Shown here: in pieces, positions 6,707-13,352 of the stretch
How the letters are laid out: every line of letters begins with the position of its first letter
Position numbering within the stretch: position 1 is the stretch's first letter
NCBI GenBank assembly: GCA_005884705.1
Contig: VBAF01000082.1
Span: 5,408 to 18,759 of the forward strand
Origin: Alphaproteobacteria bacterium
Lineage (GTDB): Bacteria; Pseudomonadota; Alphaproteobacteria; Reyranellales; Reyranellaceae
DNA: 13,352 bases
Reading direction: 5' to 3'
Position numbers and translations under genes: made by a program
The notes under the pieces: model-generated
The model's input: the letters and a program-made list of their open reading frames with translations, nothing else
Database searches by the model: none
Told to the model about the DNA's origin: nothing

Positions 6707-9700
6707 TCAGACAAGCGACCGCAACTCGCTGGCGGCGACCGACAGCATGGCCAGGTCGATCGGGCTTGCGGTCGCGAGCTCCTCCTTGAGCCGGTCGACC
6801 CGCTCCAGCGCAAGCCGGCGGCCCTCGGCCCAGCGCTGCAGGGCGGTCTCGGTGTCGCCGCCGGTCCGCAGCACCGAGCCCAGGAGATCGGCATGCAGGG
6901 CGGCCAGCTCGTCGTTCATGGCGACCGCCGCCTGGGCCGGCCATTGGCCGTCGCGCGGCAGCTTGTGCGCCGCCGCCTCGAGCGGCGCCAGCGACAGCCG
7001 TTCGCCCAGCGTGAAATAGAGCCGCGCCGCCGTCTCGATCGAGCAGCCGTTGGCCTTCGCCGCCAGCATCAGGTCGCCCGCCGCGGCGAGCGTCTCCAGC
7101 GCCGAAGCCCGGCGCGCGACAGCGGTCGGCGCGCCCAGCGTCTCGAAGGCGGCGGCACGCTCGTTCAGCGCCGCGCTCTCGGCCCCGCCGATCAGCGCAG
7201 CCGGCAGGTCGCCCAGTGCCGCAACGGCCGCCCCGAGCTGCTCGGTCGCGGCCAGGGTGTCGATCGGCTGCGGCAGGCGGCGCAGCGTCCATTGCACGGC
7301 GCGCAGCAGGAAGCGCTGCGAGGCGACCAGCATGGAGGTCTGCGCCTCGGCCTTGAGCGTCGGATCGAGCGCCTCGATCTCGGCCCACAGCGCGCGCAGT
7401 TTCCAGGCGTCGCGCACCACGGCGAAGGCGCGCGCGATCGCCGCCGCTGGGGCGCCGGTCCGCCCGCCGACCGTGCGCACGAAGGTCGGGCCGCAGCGAT
7501 TGACCAGCGAATTGACGACCTGCAGCGTGGCGATCTCGCGACGCAGCCGGTGCGCGCGGATCTGCGGCTCGAACCTCTGCTGCAGCGTGCTGGGGAAGTA
7601 GCGCAGCAGCTCGCCTTCGAGCAGCGGATCGTCAGGCAGGTCGGAGTCGAGGATCTCGTCGCTGAGGTCGATCTTGGCATAGGCCAGCAGCACCGAGAGC
7701 TCGGGCCGCGTCAGGAACTGCTTGTTGAGCGCCCGCGCCCGCATCGCCGCGGTGTCGGGCAGGAACTCGACCGCGCGGTCGAGCCGGCCCTGCCGTTCAA
7801 GGGCGCGCATGAAGCGCTCGAGCCGGTCGTGCTCCTCCGCCGCCTGCGCCTCGGCCACGCTGATTGCCTGGCTCTGCTGGTAATTGTGGCGCAGCACCAG
7901 GGCGGCGACCTGCTCGGTCATGCTGAACAGCAGCGGCTCGCGGTCGGCGACCTGGCCGATCGCGATCTTGATGTTGACCTCGTGATCGGACGTGTCGACA
8001 CCCGCCGAGTTGTCGAGCGCGTCGGTGTTGATCTTACGTCCCGCCAGCGCGGCTTCCACGCGGCCGCGCTGGGTGAGGCCGAGATTGGCACCCTCGCCGA
8101 TCACCTTGGCGCGCAGCTCGGCGGCGTCGATGCGCAGGGCATCGCTCGAACGGTCGCCGGCCTCGGCGTTGCTCTCGCTCGAGGCCTTAACGTAGGTGCC
8201 GATGCCGCCGAAATAGAGCAGGTCGGCCGGCGCCTTCAGGATGGCGCGCATCAGGTCGACGGGAGTCAGCGCCGGCCGGTCGAGGCCGAGCGCCCGGCGC
8301 GCCTCGTCCGACAGTGTGATCGACTTGGCGGTGCGCGCGAACACGCCGCCGCCCTTGGAGATCAGGTTCTTGTCGTAATCCATCCAGGACGAGCGCGGCA
8401 GGTCGAACAGCCGCTTGCGCTCGGCCCAGGATGCGGCCGGCCCCCCTTCAATCGATTCTGGCGCCGGATCGATGAAGATATGGCGGTGGTCGAACGCCGC
8501 CAGCAGCTTGATCTCCCGGGACAGCAGCATGCCGTTGCCGAACACGTCGCCCGACATGTCGCCGACGCCGACCACGCTGAACGGCGTGCGCTGGATGTCG
8601 GTTCCGAGCTCGCGGAAATGCCGCTTCACCGATTCCCAGGCGCCGCGGGCGGTGATGCCCATCTTCTTGTGGTCGTAGCCGGCCGAGCCGCCCGAGGCGA
8701 AGGCGTCGTCGAGCCAGAAGCCGTACTCGCGCGCCAGCCCGTTGGCGATATCGGAGAAAGTGGCGGTGCCCTTGTCGGCGGCGACCACGAGATAAGGATC
8801 GTCCGGATCGTGTCGCACCACGTCGGCCGGTACGATCCGCCCGTCGACGATGTTGTCGGTGATGTCGAGCAGGCCGCGGATCAGTGTCTGATAGCAGGCG
8901 ATGCCCTCGGCCTGGACCTGCTCGCGCGTGCCGGTGCCCCCTTTGCCGTCAGTGGGCGGCCGCTTGACATAGAAGCCGCCCTTCGAGCCGGTCGGCACGA
9001 TCACCGCGTTCTTCACGATCTGGGTCTTCATTAGGCCGAGGACCTCGGTGCGGAAGTCCTCGCGCCGGTCGGACCAGCGGATGCCGCCGCGCGCCACCCG
9101 GCCGCCGCGCAGATGGATGCCTTCCATGCGCGGGCTGCAGACGAAGATCTCGAACAGCGGCCGCGGCGCTGGCAGCTCGTCGATCGTGCGGCTGTCGATC
9201 TTGAAGGAGATCCAGTCCTTGCCGAGCCAGTAGTTGGTGCGCAGGCTGCAGCGTATCGCATTCAGGAACCGCCGCAGGATGCGATCCTCGTCGAGCGTCG
9301 CCACGCCCTCCAGCGCTTCGGCAAGCGACTTCTCGACGACGTCCAGCACCGCCTGGCGTTTCGTGCCGAGCGCCGGATCGAAGCGCGCCTTGAACAGCTC
9401 GATCGCGCCGCGCGCGATCGTGGGATAGGCGACCAGCGCGCGCTCCATGTAGTCCTGGCTGAAGGAGATGCCGGTCTGGCGCAGGTACTTGGCGTAGGCG
9501 CGCAGCAGCGCCAGCTCGCGCCACGCCAGCCCCGCCGCCAGCACCAGCTTGTTCAGTCCGTCATTCTCGAGCGTGCCCGACCACAGATGGCCGAGGGTCT
9601 CGACGAAGCGCGGTCCCACCGCCGCGAGATCGACCGGCGACTTGTCCGCCGTCTCGACCCGCAGCACCTGCAGCGCCACGCCGTCGCTGCCCGGGATCTG

Positions 9701-10480
9701 GAGCTGGAACGGCGCCTCGCTCAGCACCCGGAGGCCGAGATTCTCGGCCAACGGCAGGATGTCGCTGAGCGCAATCGGCTTCGTCGGATGGAACAGCCGC
9801 ACGGTGAAGCGATGCGCCGGCATGCCGGCGCGCCGGCCGAGGCGCACGCCGAAGTCGCTGCCCTCCAGCGCTGCCTGCAGGGGCTCGATGTCGGCCGTCG
9901 CCCGCGCCGCGTCGAAGCTGTCGCGATAGGTCGAGGGGAACCAGGCGCGCCAACGTCGGCTGGCCTGGCGGCCCTCGACCTCGCCGAGCCTCTCTTGGAG
10001 CGCCGCGCGCAGCCGGTCGTTCCAGGTGGTCGCCGCGTCGGCCAGCGCGCGCTCCAGCTCGGCGAGGTCGGGGGTCGGGCTGTCGGGCGTGTCGAGCTTC
10101 AGCGTGTAGAGCGCCTGGGCGAGCGCCGAATCGGTGCTGCCGGAGCCGGTGATCGAGGTCACGGTGCCGTGCCACGCCGCCTGCAGGGTGTCGCGGAAGC
10201 GCTCGTTCAGGGCGGCGTCGAAGCGCTCGCGCGGCGCGAACACCAGGCAGCTCGCGAAGCGGCCGACCGGGTCGCGGCGCACGAACAGCGCCACCCGATG
10301 GCGCTCCTGGAGCTGCAGGATGCCGAGCGCGTGCTGGTACAGCGTATCGGTGTCGATCTGGAACAGCTCGTCGCGCGGATAGGAATCGAGGATGGCCAGC
10401 AGCGCCTTGCCGTCATGGCCGTTGGGATCGAGGCCCGAACGGCGCAGCACGCTGTCGACCCGGCCGCGCAGCAGCGGCAC
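6707..10480 (-). CDS. gdhB: NAD-specific glutamate dehydrogenase (GDH2 type), main C-terminal part
   Basis: This frame is open from about 10546 to TGA 6707-6709, over 1,270 residues; the first Met in frame is at 10480. It holds most of the large (about 180 kDa) bacterial NAD-glutamate dehydrogenase, which deaminates glutamate to 2-oxoglutarate and ammonium in catabolism. Key blocks are GGRVARGGIRWSDRREDFRTEV and KTQIVKNAVIVPTGSKGGF (about 9110-8960), the catalytic core, and VVGVGDMSGDVFGNGMLLSREI (about 8585-8510), the dinucleotide-binding region. LIGGAES and the helical C-terminal domain follow. As sequenced it is separated from its N-terminal third by a frameshift at 10546-10549. If expressed from an internal start it would lack the N-terminal ACT-like regulatory region. 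The symbol gdhB is the usual name for this type; gdh or gdh2 are also used. Confidence 0.9.
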   Translation of the reverse strand: MPLLRGRVDSVLRRSGLDPNGHDGKALLAILDSYPRDELFQIDTDTLYQHALGILQLQERHRVALFVRRDPVGRFASCLVFAPRERFDAALNERFRDTLQAAWHGTVTSITGSGSTDSALAQALYTLKLDTPDSPTPDLAELERALADAATTWNDRLRAALQERLGEVEGRQASRRWRAWFPSTYRDSFDAARATADIEPLQAALEGSDFGVRLGRRAGMPAHRFTVRLFHPTKPIALSDILPLAENLGLRVLSEAPFQLQIPGSDGVALQVLRVETADKSPVDLAAVGPRFVETLGHLWSGTLENDGLNKLVLAAGLAWRELALLRAYAKYLRQTGISFSQDYMERALVAYPTIARGAIELFKARFDPALGTKRQAVLDVVEKSLAEALEGVATLDEDRILRRFLNAIRCSLRTNYWLGKDWISFKIDSRTIDELPAPRPLFEIFVCSPRMEGIHLRGGRVARGGIRWSDRREDFRTEVLGLMKTQIVKNAVIVPTGSKGGFYVKRPPTDGKGGTGTREQVQAEGIACYQTLIRGLLDITDNIVDGRIVPADVVRHDPDDPYLVVAADKGTATFSDIANGLAREYGFWLDDAFASGGSAGYDHKKMGITARGAWESVKRHFRELGTDIQRTPFSVVGVGDMSGDVFGNGMLLSREIKLLAAFDHRHIFIDPAPESIEGGPAASWAERKRLFDLPRSSWMDYDKNLISKGGGVFARTAKSITLSDEARRALGLDRPALTPVDLMRAILKAPADLLYFGGIGTYVKASSESNAEAGDRSSDALRIDAAELRAKVIGEGANLGLTQRGRVEAALAGRKINTDALDNSAGVDTSDHEVNIKIAIGQVADREPLLFSMTEQVAALVLRHNYQQSQAISVAEAQAAEEHDRLERFMRALERQGRLDRAVEFLPDTAAMRARALNKQFLTRPELSVLLAYAKIDLSDEILDSDLPDDPLLEGELLRYFPSTLQQRFEPQIRAHRLRREIATLQVVNSLVNRCGPTFVRTVGGRTGAPAAAIARAFAVVRDAWKLRALWAEIEALDPTLKAEAQTSMLVASQRFLLRAVQWTLRRLPQPIDTLAATEQLGAAVAALGDLPAALIGGAESAALNERAAAFETLGAPTAVARRASALETLAAAGDLMLAAKANGCSIETAARLYFTLGERLSLAPLEAAAHKLPRDGQWPAQAAVAMNDELAALHADLLGSVLRTGGDTETALQRWAEGRRLALERVDRLKEELATASPIDLAMLSVAASELRSLV

Positions 10481-11400
10481 ATCCTGGATTCGCGCGTGAT
10501 AGGCCGTCGAGGTGAACAGGCCGACCAGGCGGCGTTCGCCGGTGACCCCGATTCGCGGTCGGTCTTGACGATCAGCAGCGGCTCGGGCCCGCGAGCGAAG
10601 CGCGCCATCGCCTCGCCGCCGCCCAGCCCCGCACCGAACAGCCGAACCTCGTCGCGGCGCAGGATGCCCAAAGCGGAGCCCGCGATGACCTCGAAGCGCA
10701 GGCCGCCGGCATGGCCCCCGTCGTCGACATAGCGATAGCGGCGATGGCCGAGGAAGGTGAAGTGGTCGGCCTCGAGCCAGCGCAGGAACTCCTGCTCCTC
10801 GGGCGAGTGCTCAGGTCTGAGATCCTCCACGGCGTCGAGGGCGGCCTGCCGCATCGTCCGCCAGTCGCCCACCGCCAACCGGACCTCGGCCAGCACGCGC
10901 CCCAGCGTCGCGGCGAGATCGTCGAGCTGTGCCGGCTCTGCCTGGCGGTCGATCTCGATATGCATCATCGATTCGGGCCGGCCCTGGCCGTCGGCTTTGA
11001 GCTGCAACAGGTCGCCGTCGAGATCGCGGTGAACCATCAGCACCGGATGGGCGAGCAGATGGACGCCGAGCTCGCGGCGGCCGAGCTCGGCGGCGATCGA
11101 ATCGACCAGAAACGGCATGTCGTCGTTGACGATCTGCACCACGGTGTGGCGGCTCTCGAAGCCGTGCTCGGCGGGTTCGGGATTGAAGACGCGCACCTTG
11201 GCCACGCCGGGCAGCCGGCGCCGGGCAAACGCCAGCAGCGAGAGGGCGGCCGCGGCACGCTGCTCGGCCGAGGCGCCGGCGAGATCGTTGTCGGCGACCC
11301 GCTCGTAGAGCCGGCGGGCGAAGGCCTGCGCCTCCGCCGTGCCGGCCGCGACGCCGATTGCCTCGAGCCCGTAAACACGCGTCGCCGGCGATGTCGCCAT
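10207..11400 (-). CDS. gdhB: NAD-specific glutamate dehydrogenase, N-terminal part (frameshifted)
   Basis: ATG 11400 opens the N-terminal, regulatory part of the GDH2-type enzyme. Recognisable segments are VVQIVNDDMPFLVDSI, HPVLMVHRD, SMMHIEID, EEQEFLRWLEADHFTFLGHRRY and GPEPLLIVKTD. After VKTDRESG, at the GGGG run (plus-strand CCCC 10546-10549), the frame departs from the family. The meaningless extension continues to a stop at 10207. One added base there rejoins VTGERRLVGLFTSTAYHARIQDVPLLR in the other frame. The family normally has an STVHR-like stretch of about 20 residues between these blocks that I cannot find, so a deletion of about 60 bases is an alternative. The real protein part ends near 10550 (283 codons). 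The start is supported by GAGGACAGG just upstream. Confidence 0.88.
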   Translation of the reverse strand: MATSPATRVYGLEAIGVAAGTAEAQAFARRLYERVADNDLAGASAEQRAAAALSLLAFARRRLPGVAKVRVFNPEPAEHGFESRHTVVQIVNDDMPFLVDSIAAELGRRELGVHLLAHPVLMVHRDLDGDLLQLKADGQGRPESMMHIEIDRQAEPAQLDDLAATLGRVLAEVRLAVGDWRTMRQAALDAVEDLRPEHSPEEQEFLRWLEADHFTFLGHRRYRYVDDGGHAGGLRFEVIAGSALGILRRDEVRLFGAGLGGGEAMARFARGPEPLLIVKTDRESGSPANAAWSACSPRRPITRESRMCRCCAAGSTACCAVRASIPTAMTARRCWPSSIPIRATSCSRSTPIRCTSTRSASCSSRSAIGWRCSCAATRSAASRAAWCSRRASASTPP

Positions 11401-11525
11401 CGTCCTGTCCTCAAGTCCTGCGGGCCCCCAGCGATGGTACGCCCGCGTGTGACAATCTGACGACGAAAGAAGTGCCCTTCGCACGGGAGGTTTCGGGGAC
11501 TCCGCCATCGACGGTCCGCCGATTA

Positions 11526-11562
11526 GCTGCGGATTCCGTCTGACGGCCTAGAAATCCGCGGC
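11526..11562. repeat. Nested stem-loop in the gdh-nrdA spacer
   Basis: GCTGCGGATT (11526-11535) pairs with AATCCGCGGC (11553-11562) over ten positions with one T-G wobble. Inside is a second small hairpin, CCGT/ACGG within CCGTCTGACGG (11536-11546). No T-tract follows directly on either strand, so it does not look like an intrinsic terminator. It lies about 125 bases upstream of the gdh start and could be in the gdh leader RNA or be a protein-binding palindrome. Confidence 0.35.
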
Positions 11563-11709
11563 AAAGCGCGTTTTGTTCTCATTTCATGCTGCAGTTGCGA
11601 AGGTTCGTCCACGGATCAAAATGGCATGGTCGCGAAACTAATTTCCTGGCCCGTTTCAAATACTTAAGGTGGGATTCCTCAGATTCACAAGCGGTAGACA
11701 AAATTGGAA

Positions 11710-11737
11710 ATGACAGGCCCAAGACGTGGGGTATCAT
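11710..11737 (+). promoter_or_regulatory. Candidate nrdA promoter
   Basis: ATGACA (11710-11715) and TATCAT (11732-11737), 16 bases apart, each match the sigma70 consensus at five of six positions. Transcription would begin near 11744, giving a leader of about 93 bases before nrdA. No search for alternatives with a weight matrix was possible. Confidence 0.5.
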
Positions 11738-11780
11738 CAAGGAATAGTGGGGGCGGAAATAAGGCCCTCAAGATGTAGAT

Positions 11781-11817
11781 ATCTCCACAAACTGTGTTTT
11801 CCACAGGGGTGGACAAA
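11781..11817. promoter_or_regulatory. DnaA-box-like cluster in the nrdA leader
   Basis: TTTTCCACA (11797-11805) differs from the canonical TTATCCACA at one base. ATCTCCACA (11781-11789) lies exactly 16 bases earlier in the same orientation with two differences, and a looser inverted copy is GTGGACAAA (11809-11817). The middle copy is part of a CTGTG-TTTTC-CACAG palindrome (11792-11806). In E. coli DnaA regulates nrdAB through such boxes; the same role here is inferred. Confidence 0.4.
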
Positions 11818-11836
11818 AAGAAAAGGGGAGCCGCAA

Positions 11837-13352
11837 GTGTTTGATGTTGTTCAAGTTCGAAGCGGTGCGCGGGTTGTTACCGATCCCTCTCGGGACGACC
11901 GCCTGACGATCTTTGGCAAGGCCACCCTCTCCGACCGGTATCTGATGCCGGGGGAGTCCTACCAGGACATGTTTGCCCGTGTCGCCTCGGCCTATGCCGA
12001 CGACGATGCGCATGCCCAGCGCATCTATGACTACATCTCCAATCTGTGGTTCATGCCGTCGACGCCGGTCCTGTCGAACGGCGGCACGCAGCGCGGCCTG
12101 CCGATCTCGTGCTTCCTGAACGAGGCCAACGACTCGCTCGAAGGCATCCTCGGCCTGTGGAACGAGAATGTCTGGCTGGCGGCGCGCGGCGGCGGCATCG
12201 GCTCCTACTGGGGCAACCTGCGCTCGATCGGCGAGAAGGTCGGCATGAACGGCAAGACGTCCGGCGTCGTGCCCTTCATCCGGGTCATGGATTCGCTGAC
12301 CCTGGCGATCTCCCAGGGCTCGCTGCGGCGCGGCTCGGCGGCGGTCTACCTGCCGGTCAGCCATCCCGAGATCGAGGAGTTCATCGAGATCCGCCGCCCG
12401 ACCGGCGGCGATCCCAACCGCAAGGCGCTCAATCTCCATCACGGCCTGCTGATCTCCGACGCCTTCATGCGTGCGGTCGAGAACGACGAGGAGTGGGGCC
12501 TGACCTCGCCCAAGGACGGCGCGGTGCTGCGCAAGATCTCGGCGCGCCATCTGTGGATCCGCATCCTGACGGCGCGGGTCGAGACCGGCGAGCCCTACCT
12601 GATCTTCGTCGACCACGTGAACAAGGCGCGGCCCGAGCAGCAGAAGCTCGCCGGCCTCGAGGTCAAGACCTCGAACCTGTGCTCCGAGATCACCCTGCCG
12701 ACCGGCGTCGACCATCACGGCAAGCAGCGCACCGCGGTGTGCTGCCTGAGCTCGCTCAATCTCGAGACCTATCTCGAATGGCACGAGCATCCGACCTTCA
12801 TCGAGGACGTGATGCGCTTCCTCGACAACGTGCTGCAGGGCTTCATCGACACCGCCGGCAGCGACTTCGCCAAGGCGACCTATGCCGCGATGCGCGAGCG
12901 CTCGGTCGGGCTCGGCGTGATGGGCTTCCACTCCTTCCTGCAGGCCAACAACATCCCGCTCGAGGCGGTGATGGCCAAGGTGTGGAACAAGAAGATGTTC
13001 AAGCACATCCGCGGCCACTGCGACCAGGCGTCGAAGACGCTCGCGAAGGAACGTGGTGCCTGCCCGGATGCCGCCGACTTCGGCATCGAGGAGCGCTTCT
13101 CCAACAAGCTGGCGATCGCGCCGACCGCGTCGATCTCGATCATCTGCGGCGGCGCCTCGCCCGGCATCGAGCCGTCGGCGGCCAACGTCTACAATCACAA
13201 GACGCTGTCGGGGTCCTTCGTGGTGCGCAATCCGTACCTCGAGAAGCTGTTGATCCAGAAGGGCCGCAACGACGAGGACACCTGGACCTCGATCATGACC
13301 GACAAGGGTTCGGTGCAGCATCTCGACTGCCTCGACGACCACGAGAAGGCGG
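11837..13352 (+). CDS. nrdA: Ribonucleoside-diphosphate reductase large subunit, class I (partial, C-terminus outside window)
   Basis: GTG 11837 opens 505 codons running off the right edge; GGGGAG (11825-11830) is a well-placed Shine-Dalgarno. The protein makes deoxyribonucleotides by radical reduction. Active-site residues are visible: Cys92 in PISCFLN, the Asn280-x-Cys282-x-Glu284 triad in SNLCSEITLPTG (thiyl radical Cys282), the second redox Cys302/Cys303 in CCLSSLNLE, and APTASISIICGGASPGIEP (428-446) of the substrate site. Only about 90 residues precede the first active-site Cys, against about 225 in E. coli NrdA. The N-terminal ATP-cone that senses dATP/ATP is therefore absent. This short form is known from alphaproteobacteria. 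A class II enzyme is a less likely reading. nrdB would be expected downstream but is not visible. Confidence 0.92.
   Translation, partial: MFDVVQVRSGARVVTDPSRDDRLTIFGKATLSDRYLMPGESYQDMFARVASAYADDDAHAQRIYDYISNLWFMPSTPVLSNGGTQRGLPISCFLNEANDSLEGILGLWNENVWLAARGGGIGSYWGNLRSIGEKVGMNGKTSGVVPFIRVMDSLTLAISQGSLRRGSAAVYLPVSHPEIEEFIEIRRPTGGDPNRKALNLHHGLLISDAFMRAVENDEEWGLTSPKDGAVLRKISARHLWIRILTARVETGEPYLIFVDHVNKARPEQQKLAGLEVKTSNLCSEITLPTGVDHHGKQRTAVCCLSSLNLETYLEWHEHPTFIEDVMRFLDNVLQGFIDTAGSDFAKATYAAMRERSVGLGVMGFHSFLQANNIPLEAVMAKVWNKKMFKHIRGHCDQASKTLAKERGACPDAADFGIEERFSNKLAIAPTASISIICGGASPGIEPSAANVYNHKTLSGSFVVRNPYLEKLLIQKGRNDEDTWTSIMTDKGSVQHLDCLDDHEKA

Larger units (their letters stand above)
11401..11836. 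other. Divergent gdh-nrdA spacer, 436 bp, less GC-rich
   Basis: I see no convincing gene here. The part next to gdh is GC-rich; from about 11560 onward it becomes clearly AT-richer than the surroundings, as expected for a promoter region. It contains a stem-loop (11526-11562), a promoter pair pointing at nrdA (11710-11737) and three DnaA-box-like 9-mers (11781-11817). I could not find the paired NrdR boxes that often precede nrd genes, nor a clear gdh promoter. Confidence 0.7.

Noticed and set aside
6341..9034. 897-codon open frame on the plus strand opposite gdh
   Set aside because: Antisense shadow of the glutamate dehydrogenase and msrB genes, whose motifs are unmistakable; the plus-strand translation shows no family features.
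10540..10560. Programmed ribosomal frameshifting in gdh
   Set aside because: No slippery heptamer or downstream pseudoknot that I can see, and the region also seems to lack family residues, which frameshifting would not explain.
9113..10732. 539-codon plus-strand open frame opposite the gdh N-terminal region
   Set aside because: Antisense shadow; it even spans the gdh frameshift without meaning, showing that open length alone is not evidence here.
11744..11836. Cobalamin or other riboswitch in the nrdA leader
   Set aside because: The leader is only about 93 bases and I find no B12-box or other conserved riboswitch core.
11768..13342. 524-codon minus-strand open frame opposite nrdA
   Set aside because: Shadow of nrdA codons with high GC at third positions; it has no recognisable motifs and would erase the nrdA promoter region.

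Overview
The window is GC-rich and densely coded, and reads as chromosomal DNA of an alphaproteobacterium. The evidence is a giant NAD-dependent glutamate dehydrogenase, a Suv3-type DEAD-like helicase, an AztAB-type zinc ABC transporter behind a Zur-like box, and a short NrdA without an N-terminal ATP-cone. A rhodospirillalean or Reyranella-like host is possible, but this is inferred from family recognition only.

Layout. (1) Positions 1-1768, minus strand: a DUF1223 (thioredoxin-like, exported) gene broken by a frameshift, followed after 37 bp by a Suv3-family helicase that runs off the left edge. (2) Positions 1816-5555, plus strand: a tightly packed, probably zinc-regulated operon. A candidate Zur box overlaps a sigma70-like promoter. 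It is followed by a 38-codon membrane micro-ORF, aztA, aztB, a YeeE/YedE sulfur-compound transporter and an epoxide hydrolase. All junctions overlap by 4 bases except a 9-base gap before yeeE. No zinc-binding protein gene (aztC) or aztD follows. (3) Positions 5552-6277, plus: a VapBC toxin-antitoxin pair with its own promoter inside a near-perfect 17-bp inverted repeat. (4) Positions 6281-11400, minus: the NAD-glutamate dehydrogenase gene, carrying a frameshift near 10546, and msrB 30 bp downstream. (5) Positions 11401-11836: a divergent regulatory spacer with a promoter, DnaA-box-like motifs and a stem-loop. (6) Positions 11837 to the right edge, plus: the class I ribonucleotide reductase large subunit, truncated by the window.

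The most interesting points are the start region of the azt operon and the vapBC operator. In the azt operon the Zur-like box and the -10 element overlap, the micro-ORF looks leaderless, and the aztA GTG start sits exactly in the loop of a perfect hairpin. In vapBC the repeat geometry predicts that read-through mRNA, but not mRNA from vapBC's own promoter, would hide the vapB ribosome-binding site. Two separate genes (DUF1223 and gdh) have frameshifts at short homopolymers. Both also look shorter than their families at the lesion, so either sequence or assembly errors or real gene decay should be checked.
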